From an uncultured Clostridia bacterium (GTDB taxonomy: Bacteria; Bacillota; Clostridia; TANB77; CAG-508), in NCBI GenBank assembly GCA_934183305.1, contig CAKPSF010000008.1, positions 1-31,035 of the forward strand: a DNA stretch of 31,035 bases. Direction: 5' to 3'. The notes beneath the pieces were generated by a model that saw nothing but the letters and a program-made list of their open reading frames with translations, was not told the origin of the DNA and searched no databases. Made by a program: the position numbers and the translations under genes. Position 1 is the first letter of the stretch; each line of letters begins with the position of its first letter. Below are positions 14,739-22,395 of the stretch, one piece after another.

Positions 14739-15673
14739 TACATTCCCCTATAATTTCTATCATCTCCAACGCAGTCACATTCTTTTTGTGCAAGTTCTCT
14801 TAATTTTTTATCTGATTCTCTATCTTGGAATTTTTGTTCATCAGTATAATTATTTTTTATTTCTAATATCTTATCAAAATACTCTGTTTTTTCAGCATAT
14901 TGCCAAAAATATTCTTTATACAATATATCTTCAAAATGCCATGGTTTAAATGCTAAATTATAATGTATTAAATGTAACTCATCTCTATTTATTATATCCC
15001 CGCCTATTGGCATTCTATCCCAGGTATTTTCAAGCAATTTTACTCTACCTTTACACAATCTATTTAAATAATCCTGATCTTGAGCAACAGAAAATTTTAC
15101 TTTTTCAAGTAGATATAAGAATTTTTCTTGGAATTTAAATTTTCTAAGTTCATCTAAATTCATTAATAATATTCCAGCATTAAAATAGTTTTTATAAGTT
15201 GCAACTCCAACAACTTTTTCAGCATATTCTCTAAATACTTCTATTGTTTGAATTACATCATCTGGAACTGCTGCTAACAAATTATCACCCATATCTACAT
15301 TATATAAGTCTGCTATATCTGATAATATTACAATATCACTGTCTAAATATAACACTTTATCAAATTGTGGATATAAATCTGGTATAAACAATCTAAAATA
15401 TGTTGTTTTAGAGTAATAATCACGTGTATAAAGTTTATCTTTAACTTTATTTATATAATAACTTAAACACACAAATTCAATATTAATATTCTCGCTTTCA
15501 TATTTTTTTATTTTTTCCTGATTTTCGTCTGTTATGTTAGTATATAAAATTTTAATTAAGTAATAATTTTCCTTTTTTGAATTTTCCACTAATGACTGCA
15601 AAGCAACTGCCAAAAATGGTACATATTCATCATCTACTGCAAAAAAGATTGGTATTTTATTTTTCTGTTTCAT
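14738..15673 (-). CDS. Family 8 glycosyltransferase
   Basis: 311 residues, GT-A fold, using a nucleotide sugar (commonly UDP-glucose or UDP-galactose) with a divalent metal. IPIFFAVDDEYVPFLAVALQ is the nucleotide-binding start, YLDSDIV (DXD at 111-113) the metal site, and NAGILLMNL, DQDYLN and HYNLAFKPW complete the LgtC-like signature. The C-terminal 40 residues are charged and helical. Its start overlaps the upstream GT8 gene by 17 bases. Acceptor unknown. Confidence 0.92.
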   Translation of the reverse strand: MKQKNKIPIFFAVDDEYVPFLAVALQSLVENSKKENYYLIKILYTNITDENQEKIKKYESENINIEFVCLSYYINKVKDKLYTRDYYSKTTYFRLFIPDLYPQFDKVLYLDSDIVILSDIADLYNVDMGDNLLAAVPDDVIQTIEVFREYAEKVVGVATYKNYFNAGILLMNLDELRKFKFQEKFLYLLEKVKFSVAQDQDYLNRLCKGRVKLLENTWDRMPIGGDIINRDELHLIHYNLAFKPWHFEDILYKEYFWQYAEKTEYFDKILEIKNNYTDEQKFQDRESDKKLRELAQKECDCVGDDRNYRGM

Positions 15674-16515
15674 TATTTTCCCCTTTTATTTTTTCGATTT
15701 CATATTGTTTTTTCCAATTTAAATATTCATTTAAGTCATTATCAAAGGCTTGGCATTTTAATATTTTATGAACTTCTTCAATTTGCCATTGTTTAATATT
15801 TTCAGTATGTGGATATGGTCTAAACATTAATCTTTTACTAAAATGGCATATTATTGTATCTTTTTTATTAAATTTAGATTGTTCATTATATATTCTTGGA
15901 ATTATCTTTTTTCTTGTTGTAGACCAAAATATTGCATCTTGGTCTGCAAACAGCATTTTTTTGTTTTTTATTAAAGTTCTAGCTTTTTCTAAAAGCTTTG
16001 TTTCTTTTATTTTTTTCATATTTAATAAAAGCATACCAGCATTAATGTAATCTGGTCTAATAAGCCAACATCCATATTTTTCTTTTACAGCTGCATATTC
16101 ATAATCTGATATATCTATATTATATAATTTATCTATATCTCCTCCTGCCATCATATCTATGTCTAGATATAACAACTTATCTGGTATATTAGGTATTAAA
16201 TCCGCTAATAATCTAAGTAGAGTATATGGTGTGCAATATGCATTTTCATTTTTACAACCGTCCAAATTCTTTTTCATATAAACTTGTAACATCTAACTTT
16301 ATTACTGAATTATCTTCTTTTTTAGATTTCACAACTTTATTTAAAAAATCAATTTGTTCATCTTTAATTGATGTATAATTCGGATTTATTCTTGAAACAT
16401 CCATTGTAAAAATATAGCATCTAATCGTTTCTTCTGTTCTATTGGTAATAGAAATTAATTCAGTTAGCACTCCATCAAATACTTTTTCATTTCCACATAA
16501 AAGTAAATTTATCAT
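15657..16515 (-). CDS. Family 8 glycosyltransferase interrupted by +1 frameshift at CGG
   Basis: The two halves read 16515 to about 16258 (ending GRL and TAA at 16252) and on to 15657 in the +1 frame. Joined by skipping one base at CGG 16258-16260, they give a normal 285-residue GT8: MINLLLCGNEKVFDGVLTEL at the start, TPYTLLRLLAD, LYLDIDMMAGGD (the DXD is DID), NAGMLLLNM and DQDAIFW. The join reads EFG-GCKNENAYC, with the CGG position becoming Gly. It is the first gene after rrf2, with AAAGGA before the ATG. It could be a pseudogene, a sequence error or a recoded gene; the intact remainder of both halves argues against long decay. Confidence 0.8.
16258..16260 (-). other. In-frame CGG at the GT8 frameshift
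   Basis: Context GGA CGG TTG TAA. Skipping the C gives GGA GGT TGT AAA, restoring the GT8 frame. Confidence 0.7.
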
Positions 16516-16566
16516 TATTTCATTCCTTTATAATTTTTTCAAGAATATTATAATTCATAATTCGAT

Positions 16567-16965
16567 TTATTTCAACAAATCTTCTAAAGTTTTGCTATCA
16601 ACATATTCTTTTATTGCATCATCTAGGCCTTTCCAGAAATTATATGTTTTACAATCTTTTTTTCTAGAACATGTCCCTTCTTCTGTTAAACAATAAGTAG
16701 GAGACAATTCACCCTCAGTAGCCCTTAAAATATCTCCAACTATATAATCTTTTGGTTCTTTACTTAATTTATATCCTCCCATATTTCCTCTGGCAGTTTT
16801 TAAAAAGCCCGCTTTATTTAAAAGTGAAATAATTTGTTCTAAATATTTGTTAGATATCTCTTGCCTTTGTGCAATATCTTTTAAAGCAATATAATCTCCA
16901 TTATCATTTAATGCCAAATCAATCATAACCCTTAATGCATACCTACCTCTAGTTGATATTTTCAT
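16567..16965 (-). CDS. Rrf2 family regulator, IscR-like
   Basis: 132 residues. The N-terminal winged helix starts MKISTRGRYALRVMIDLA. The dimer helix contains Cys92, Cys99 and Cys105, spaced nearly as in IscR, where three Cys bind a [2Fe-2S] cluster. It likely senses Fe-S status and controls iscSU, which lie about 5 kb downstream on the same strand. Clostridia usually keep iscR, iscS and iscU together. RBS AAGGAG. It is preceded by the spoIIIAH terminator, and the GT8/acyltransferase operon follows after 51 bp. Confidence 0.93.
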   Translation of the reverse strand: MKISTRGRYALRVMIDLALNDNGDYIALKDIAQRQEISNKYLEQIISLLNKAGFLKTARGNMGGYKLSKEPKDYIVGDILRATEGELSPTYCLTEEGTCSRKKDCKTYNFWKGLDDAIKEYVDSKTLEDLLK

Positions 16966-17002
16966 TTTACAATCTCCTTACATTTTTTATATAGATATAT
17001 GG

Positions 17003-17043
17003 TAACATAAAAAAAGATAATTAGCAAATACTAATTATCTTTT
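17003..17043 (-). terminator. Terminator of the spoIIIAB-AH operon
   Basis: Minus-strand stem AAAAGATAATTAG (17031-17043) and CTAATTATCTTTT (17012-17024), then further T residues. Confidence 0.85.
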
Positions 17044-17057
17044 TATTATTTCTTTTT

Positions 17058-17681
17058 CTACTTATTACTTATATGTATATCATCAATTTTTGCATTCATT
17101 TCTCTTGCAATTATACTTTGAATTTGTGCAGTATCTTCTTTTTTTAAGTTATCTTTATTTACTACAACATTTATGCTATCATCGTTTACAAAAATTACGA
17201 CATCATTAAATCCTTTTGTTCTTATTAAATTTTCGCAAATCATTATCCTGTTTTTAGTTTTATTTATATTTTCAATTTCTTTTTGTGCAGCTGTTTTTTG
17301 TTTTTCACTTGAATTATTGTTATCTAATATTTTTTGATAGCCTTCTAGCATTTGTGAATACATTACATCTCTTTCTAATCTTGAAGCATTAAAATAACCT
17401 TCTGCTTCATTTGCTAAATCCGAATTTGTTTGAACTGTATTTTCTTCTGTTGTTGAAACTGAGCTTTGAACAGTATTATCAGTATTTTCAGTTACATTTT
17501 GTGCAGAATTTTGAGCTGTATTTATACTATTAGATAAGTTAGTGCTTACTAAAGTTGCATCTCCAATACTTGCAATCTCTGTTCCTGTTTGTACACTAGA
17601 ATTATAGTTTAAGTATCCTGCCGTTACTAGCATTAGAGCTAATACTAATATAGTCAATTGATTTTTTTTAATTAATTTCAT
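17058..17681 (-). CDS. spoIIIAH: Stage III sporulation protein AH
   Basis: Mother-cell membrane protein whose YscJ/FliF-like extracellular domain meets forespore SpoIIQ to form the engulfment-stage channel. 207 residues: membrane segment 8-24, a Ser/Thr/Asn-rich linker (about 40-95), then a helix-strand domain (95-207) with AAQKEIENINKTK and DVVIFVNDDSINVVV, typical of the family. It is the last gene of the spoIIIAB-AH run, followed by a terminator. RBS GGAGG lies directly after the recoded spoIIIAG stop. Confidence 0.95.
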   Translation of the reverse strand: MKLIKKNQLTILVLALMLVTAGYLNYNSSVQTGTEIASIGDATLVSTNLSNSINTAQNSAQNVTENTDNTVQSSVSTTEENTVQTNSDLANEAEGYFNASRLERDVMYSQMLEGYQKILDNNNSSEKQKTAAQKEIENINKTKNRIMICENLIRTKGFNDVVIFVNDDSINVVVNKDNLKKEDTAQIQSIIAREMNAKIDDIHISNK

Positions 17682-17693
17682 AAAAATTTCCTC

Positions 17694-18273
17694 CTAATTT
17701 TTCTTTTCAAAAACCTGAATTTTATGTGTAGGTAAGCCGTGTTGCTGCTTCTACTGCCTGTATTATATATGCTTTAGCATTTGAATTATTTGCTCCAGTA
17801 GCAGTAATTATTGCCCCTTCTATTTTAGGACTAACTGTTTTTTGAGTAATTATTTTATTGTTTTCTAGCACAACTTCTTCACTTGTTTCACTGTCTTCAA
17901 CAACCCTGGTTCCACCAGAAGAATCTGTTTCATTTGTTGTACTTTTTTTGCCATTTTTATTATATATAGGAATTATTTCTTCTGTTTCATTATATGTAAT
18001 AAGAACATCAACGTTTCCAACACCAACTATATTAGATAATATATTTTCGAGTCGTGTTTCTAATGTATCTTCTGTATAATTTTTCTCAGTAACTTCTGCC
18101 AATTTTTTTGAATTACTACTTGTTTTGTCTTCTTCTTTTTTGTCGTCTTTCCAAATAACATTTATTACAATAACTGTAATAATAAGAATTATTAGGAAAA
18201 AAACTAGATTTTCGGTTTTCTTTTTGTTATCTCCATTACCTTTAAAAAAATTTTCAAGTTTTTCCTTTAACAT
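17694..18273 (-). CDS. spoIIIAG: Stage III sporulation protein AG, C-terminus reached by +1 shift at CGG
   Basis: Forms a large ring in the mother-cell/forespore channel. Residues 20-42 are the membrane segment, followed by a linker and the ring-building motif domain (EKNYTEDTLETRLENILSNI, then VLITYNETEE). In the annotated frame the protein ends AATRLTYT at 17722. Skipping one base at the in-frame CGG (17737-17739) gives ...AATGLPTHKIQVFEKKN and a TAG at 17694, ending right at the spoIIIAH RBS. GLPxHKIxV is the family's normal C-terminus. The total is then 192 residues. This is the clearest of the CGG frameshifts, because a conserved family end is recovered exactly. Confidence 0.9.
17737..17739 (-). 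other. In-frame CGG at the spoIIIAG frameshift
   Basis: Context ACA CGG CTT ACC. Skipping the C gives ACA GGC TTA CCT ACA CAT AAA, encoding T-GLPTHK. Confidence 0.75.
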
Positions 18274-18286
18274 ACTTTCCTCCTCT

Positions 18287-18880
18287 TTAGTTTATTTTTA
18301 TATTTTTTACATCTATTTTGTATTCTTCTGATAAGTATTTCTTTAATTCTTCTTTGTCTTTTTCTGATATTGTTTCTTTCTTATTTTCACTAATTACATT
18401 CTTAGATATATTAACTTCATTTACTTGTATTTTGTTATTTGAATTTTCATTTTCTTCTTTTTTTACTTTTTCTATACTTAATTCTATACTTTTTAATAAA
18501 TTTTCATCCAGCGTTATATCAGTTTCACACTTTAATACTTTAAATCCCTTTAGTTCAACCTTTTGCTTTATGTCACGCTTTATACTATCTATATATGTTT
18601 GTTTAATTAATTTAGAATTAGTATCTTCAAATTTGTCTGCGTTACTTGAGGTTTGAATTGTATCTTTAAAATATTTATTATAATTAAAATCTTTAAAGTT
18701 TATTTCATTTCCTGTTAATTTAGTTATAACTGGTTGTATTATTGTAAACAGCACATACACCCCAATTATCATTTTTATGTATTTTTTGTTATTTCCTTCT
18801 GGCACAATCATTTCTATAATTGTTGCAATAATAACAGCAACAATTACTTGATTAGACCAATTTCTTAACCAATTTATCAT
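18287..18880 (-). CDS. spoIIIAF: Stage III sporulation protein AF
   Basis: Mother-cell membrane component of the SpoIIIA complex. 197 residues. Two membrane helices lie at about 12-26 and 35-55 (after MINWLRNWSNQVIVAVIIAT), then a soluble ring-building-like domain ends in KEELKKYLSEEYKIDVKNIKI. 13 bp before spoIIIAG and 18 bp after spoIIIAE, within one operon. Confidence 0.94.
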   Translation of the reverse strand: MINWLRNWSNQVIVAVIIATIIEMIVPEGNNKKYIKMIIGVYVLFTIIQPVITKLTGNEINFKDFNYNKYFKDTIQTSSNADKFEDTNSKLIKQTYIDSIKRDIKQKVELKGFKVLKCETDITLDENLLKSIELSIEKVKKEENENSNNKIQVNEVNISKNVISENKKETISEKDKEELKKYLSEEYKIDVKNIKIN

Positions 18881-18898
18881 ATTTATTCTTTCCTTAGT

Positions 18899-20038
18899 TT
18901 ATCTATATAATAAAGTACCATTCGATACTTTTATTACTATTGTTAGTCCAACTATTAGCATTACAGCAACGCAAAAGATTATTGCAAGCAATATTTTGAA
19001 AGTATCTCCAATGGAGTCTAATAGTCCTATTATCTTTTCATCTGCAATAGGCTGACAAACACATGAAGCAATATAATATGTAAAACTTAAAAGTGCTAAT
19101 TTTATAATTGGCAGTGTGCATATTCCTATAATAACTATTATTCCAATAAAACCTACTGCATTTTTTAATATTCCTGCGCACCCTATAACTGCATCTGTTG
19201 CATCACCAAGTATTTTTCCTACTACTGGTATTACAGTAGAAACAGCAGCTTTTGTTGTTTTGGCTGCAACTCCATCAACAGTTTCTGTAATACTTCCTTC
19301 TAAACTTAGCACTGTAACAAATAGTGTCATGATAATTCCTAATATCCAAACTCCTGCTGATTTCATAAATTTAGATATTTTATCAATTCTTACTTTATTT
19401 GATATCTTAGAAACAATACCTAAAGTTGTTCCAATTATTGTTAATGGTAAAATAAAGTCAATAATAAAATTCCCAATAAAATTTATTAATAACAACAATA
19501 TTGGTTTTATAACTCCTGCTGATACTATTGCTCCAGTTGTAAGCATTAATGTTAATAACAATGGTATAAGAGAATTTGAAAATCCAACTAGGTTTGTTAT
19601 TGATTCTTTTGTCATGTTTATTATGTCTGAAAAATTATTTAACACCAGAGTTATTATAATTATGTATTCTGCAAAGTATGCTATTTGTGATACGCTTTTA
19701 TTTCCAAGTCCATCGCTTATTGTAACTAAAATACTATGTATAATTATAACTATCATTATAATTCCTATATTACTAACTGCTGTTTTTGTTTCTCTTCCTA
19801 ATATGTTAAGTAAATTATTAAAAAAATTTGTATTGCCTATTCTTCCAGTAATTGCAGCTTCAAAAGCATTGTTTAAGTCAATACCGTCTAAAGTTCCATT
19901 TGTATACTTTTTTGAAGTAGATATAAAATCAGATATTCCTAATGATTGTTGCTGGCTTTCTAAAACATTAATATCTGTTGCAAACACAGATACATTTACT
20001 GAAATTAGTACAAAAAGAATTACTAAAAATTTTTTCAT
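18899..20038 (-). CDS. spoIIIAE: Stage III sporulation protein AE
   Basis: Polytopic integral membrane core of the SpoIIIA channel, 379 residues. A cleavable signal (MKKFLVILFVLISVNVSVFA) is followed by about seven or eight hydrophobic segments, with the conserved region around GVAAKTTKAAVSTVIPVVGKILGDATDAV. The length is normal for the family. A long opposite-strand open frame here is a shadow. 14 bp after spoIIIAD. Confidence 0.96.
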   Translation of the reverse strand: MKKFLVILFVLISVNVSVFATDINVLESQQQSLGISDFISTSKKYTNGTLDGIDLNNAFEAAITGRIGNTNFFNNLLNILGRETKTAVSNIGIIMIVIIIHSILVTISDGLGNKSVSQIAYFAEYIIIITLVLNNFSDIINMTKESITNLVGFSNSLIPLLLTLMLTTGAIVSAGVIKPILLLLINFIGNFIIDFILPLTIIGTTLGIVSKISNKVRIDKISKFMKSAGVWILGIIMTLFVTVLSLEGSITETVDGVAAKTTKAAVSTVIPVVGKILGDATDAVIGCAGILKNAVGFIGIIVIIGICTLPIIKLALLSFTYYIASCVCQPIADEKIIGLLDSIGDTFKILLAIIFCVAVMLIVGLTIVIKVSNGTLLYR

Positions 20039-20052
20039 TTGTATATTTCTCC

Positions 20053-20439
20053 TTATGGTAAAACTTTTAGTATAGCTTCTAACAAAGAAGAAATTATAGG
20101 TAAAGATATAGTCATAATTATAACTTTTCCTCCAATATCTATTTTATTTGCAATAGCTTTTTCACCCGTATCTTGGCATATGCTAACTGCAAATTCTGTT
20201 AAAATTGCAATCCCTGTTATTTTTAATATAATTCCTAAAAATTTACTATTTATATTTGCTCTACTTGAAATATCTTTTAATAAATTAATTATTCCAGAAA
20301 AACTTGAAAGTGAAAGTCCAAGTATTAATATTCCAGCAACAATAGAAACATATATAGCAAATTCTGGTTTATATTGTTTTAAAACTATTATTACAATAAG
20401 TGCAGTTAAGCCTATTCCTATTATTTTTATTATTTCCAT
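20053..20439 (-). CDS. spoIIIAD: Stage III sporulation protein AD
   Basis: Small membrane protein of the SpoIIIA complex, 128 residues with four predicted membrane helices, the usual size. It contains LGIILKITGIAILTEFAVSICQDTGEKAIA, the family's signature helix pair. Related in sequence to SpoIIIAC. 13 bp after spoIIIAC. Confidence 0.96.
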   Translation of the reverse strand: MEIIKIIGIGLTALIVIIVLKQYKPEFAIYVSIVAGILILGLSLSSFSGIINLLKDISSRANINSKFLGIILKITGIAILTEFAVSICQDTGEKAIANKIDIGGKVIIMTISLPIISSLLEAILKVLP

Positions 20440-20452
20440 TACTTACTCCTTT

Positions 20453-20647
20453 TTATAAGTTAAATAATGTTCTAACAGTATTAAATAGTCCACTTATTTC
20501 CTTTATAACCATTGTTAGTACAATAACTAAACCTGCCAGTGTAGTCATCATAGCTTGATCTTCACGTCCTGCTCTTACTAATACCTGATGCAATACTGCA
20601 ACCAGTATTCCAATTGCTGCAATTTTAAATAGTAAATCAATATTCAT
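20453..20647 (-). CDS. spoIIIAC: Stage III sporulation protein AC
   Basis: 64 residues, two membrane helices around the conserved loop LVRAGREDQAMMTTLAG. Together with SpoIIIAD it is thought to form the membrane part of the channel. RBS GGAGG is present; it lies 15 bp after spoIIIAB. Confidence 0.96.
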   Translation of the reverse strand: MNIDLLFKIAAIGILVAVLHQVLVRAGREDQAMMTTLAGLVIVLTMVIKEISGLFNTVRTLFNL

Positions 20648-20662
20648 ATGTATCCTCCAAAT

Positions 20663-21172
20663 TTATATTAGAATAATAAAAATAGCTAGTCCAACAATAG
20701 TTCCAAGTGTTTTATACATCTTTGCATTTTTACTTTCTTCATCTTTTGCCTTTTTTATTTGCATTTCTACTAACGTTTGAGTCATTTCCAGCTGATTTAT
20801 TTGTCCTTGTTTATCTGTTTGTCCAAGCATTTTGCCTAAGCTTTTTATATTTTCAATATCTTCATTAGATAAATTACTATTAACATTTTCAAATGAATTT
20901 TCCCAAGCCTCTTTTGCATTATGTTCTCTCATGTTTTGCGATGCATTATTAAAAATTTGAGAAATACTTTTATCTACCATGTTAGATACTTCTAAGAATA
21001 TTTCCGGAAGTGGTTCATATGTAAAATTAATTTTGCTTTCCACTATACTTAAAGCAACATTGAACTCATTTAATTCTTTAACTCTTAAACTATACCTTTT
21101 TGCAATAATATTTCCAAGAAAACTGCATACAATAAAAACAAGTAAAAGCATTATAAATTTAATAATTATCAT
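20663..21172 (-). CDS. spoIIIAB: Stage III sporulation protein AB
   Basis: 169 residues. N-terminal membrane segment (1-24), cytoplasmic helical region resembling GspF-like platform proteins (RYSLRVKELNEFNVALSIVE, then SLGKMLGQTDKQGQINQ) and a C-terminal membrane helix. It is expected to contact the ATPase SpoIIIAA. It is the first gene of this spoIIIAB-AH operon; spoIIIAA is absent immediately upstream, where the divergent S1-domain gene starts instead. RBS GGGGG. A SigE promoter is expected but none was clear. Confidence 0.94.
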   Translation of the reverse strand: MIIIKFIMLLLVFIVCSFLGNIIAKRYSLRVKELNEFNVALSIVESKINFTYEPLPEIFLEVSNMVDKSISQIFNNASQNMREHNAKEAWENSFENVNSNLSNEDIENIKSLGKMLGQTDKQGQINQLEMTQTLVEMQIKKAKDEESKNAKMYKTLGTIVGLAIFIILI

Positions 21173-21265
21173 TTGTATTCCCCCGTATATTATATATATT
21201 CATTTATATATTTTTTAGAACTAAAAAAATATATATTTAAACTCTTATTTTAAATCTACATAAAG

Positions 21266-21294
21266 TTGTTTAAAATTGAATTTTGTGATATAAT
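21266..21294 (+). promoter_or_regulatory. Promoter of the S1-domain gene
   Basis: TTGTTT (21266-21271), 17-base spacer, TATAAT (21289-21294), about 45 bases before the start codon. Confidence 0.7.
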
Positions 21295-21338
21295 ATTATT
21301 ACTACTATTGTAGAATAAAAAATTTGGAGGTTTCAACT

Positions 21339-22139
21339 ATGCAACACGATTTACAGCTTTACTTACCCGAAGCAATGTATCATCTAGATGAAAATATGAA
21401 TTTGGAAAAAATATCACGTTCATACATTGATGATACAACAATTACTTGCAAAGTCACCCGGCTAGATTGTTATGATCAGGTTCTTGAAGTAGATTTAGGT
21501 AATCAACTATATGGTATTATTCCTTTTGAAGATGCTAGCATATATCCAGCTTTTAAAGATGATCGTATTTCTCCAAGTATAATATCTCTTGTAGGACACG
21601 ATATCAGAGCACAAGTAACATCTTTAAAGCCTCAAATTGTACTTTCAAGAAAACGGCACATGTTACAAGCTTTGTCAATTTTTGCACACCAGAATCACTT
21701 TGAATATTCAACAATAACAGGTTTCTCTTCTCTTTCTGCATTTGTAGATATAGGAGCAGGAATAACCGGAAAATTATCAAAAAGAAATTTTATTCCAGTA
21801 AGATTCAGAAACATACGAGATATTGGATTTAAATTATATGATACTTTTCCAACTGATGTGCTAAATTTTGACCCACTAAATAACTGGTTTGAGCTTTCAA
21901 GATTATCTTGTTTGCCACATTTTACAGATGTGCTACAAAAAGGTGATGTTGTTACATGTAAAGTTTTTGATTCTGTACCAGATGGAAGCGGATACCATGT
22001 TTGCATTAACAAGTCTATAGCCGGCATAGTAGATTCTACCGTTCCTTTATATTACGGAAGCGAAATTGTGGCTGTAGTCAGAAAAGAACCTGTTATAGGT
22101 AAGAAAAGTGTACAATTATCATTTTTATCTTTTCTGTAA
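21339..22139 (+). CDS. S1-domain RNA-binding protein
   Basis: 266 residues, cytoplasmic, probably RNA-binding or ribosome-associated; exact role unknown. It begins after a GGAGG box (21326-21330) at ATG 21339; an upstream TTG lies inside that box. The N-terminal S1-like beta barrel (about 30-85: TCKVTRLDCYDQVLEVDLGN, YGIIPFEDA) is followed by a second barrel (about 125-170: FVDIGAGITGKLSKRNF) and a third S1-like segment near the end (GDVVTCKVFD). LSRKR resembles the LSRKKA motif seen in clostridial S1 proteins. It uses two in-frame CGG codons (21459, 21654), the only ones in the window that do not coincide with a frameshift, and looks slightly different in codon use from neighbours. Divergent from spoIIIAB. 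Confidence 0.8.
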   Translation: MQHDLQLYLPEAMYHLDENMNLEKISRSYIDDTTITCKVTRLDCYDQVLEVDLGNQLYGIIPFEDASIYPAFKDDRISPSIISLVGHDIRAQVTSLKPQIVLSRKRHMLQALSIFAHQNHFEYSTITGFSSLSAFVDIGAGITGKLSKRNFIPVRFRNIRDIGFKLYDTFPTDVLNFDPLNNWFELSRLSCLPHFTDVLQKGDVVTCKVFDSVPDGSGYHVCINKSIAGIVDSTVPLYYGSEIVAVVRKEPVIGKKSVQLSFLSFL

Positions 22140-22146
22140 ACCAAAC

Positions 22147-22190
22147 AAAACAAAAATAAGAATGCAATTTGCATTCTTATTTTTGTTTTA
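22147..22190 (+). terminator. Terminator of the S1-domain gene
   Basis: Long stem AAAACAAAAATAAGAATGCA (22147-22166) against TGCATTCTTATTTTTGTTTT (22170-22189), with T-rich sequence after it. Confidence 0.88.
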
Positions 22191-22264
22191 TTATTTTTTT
22201 AAGTTTTGAATATTTTTTTTAATTTTGCAAACAATATTATTAATAAATTTTTCGGAGGTGCTTT

Positions 22265-22345
22265 ATGGGAAAGAAAAATAAAAACAACAATAACAATAAT
22301 AGTAATAATCAAGACAATAATAATAACCAAAACAACAATAGATAG
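22265..22345 (+). CDS. Asn-rich 26-residue microprotein
   Basis: Sequence starts MGKKNKNNNNNNSNNQDNNN and ends in R; 16 of 26 residues are Asn. It has a textbook CGGAGG box (about seven bases before ATG 22265) and is followed directly by an 18-bp terminator, so it looks like a genuine single-gene transcript. The function is not known. The composition recalls low-complexity small spore or coat peptides, but no family match can be claimed. Confidence 0.6.
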   Translation: MGKKNKNNNNNNSNNQDNNNNQNNNR

Positions 22346-22383
22346 TATAAAGCCTCAGGCGAGTTGCCTGAGGCTTTATACTA
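22343..22383. terminator. Strong bidirectional terminator
   Basis: Perfect 18-bp stem TAGTATAAAGCCTCAGGC (22343-22360) and its complement (22366-22383), 5-base loop. It separates the plus-strand microprotein from the convergent CmpB-like gene. Confidence 0.9.
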
Positions 22384-22395
22384 TTTATACAATAA

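Noticed and set aside
15657..16292. Independent short GT8 gene with its own start at 16292
   Set aside because: Lacks the nucleotide-binding N-terminus found in the preceding 87-codon frame; no RBS at that start.
19116..20075. Plus-strand 319-codon ORF
   Set aside because: Lies opposite spoIIIAE, a clear family member; no RBS; typical shadow.
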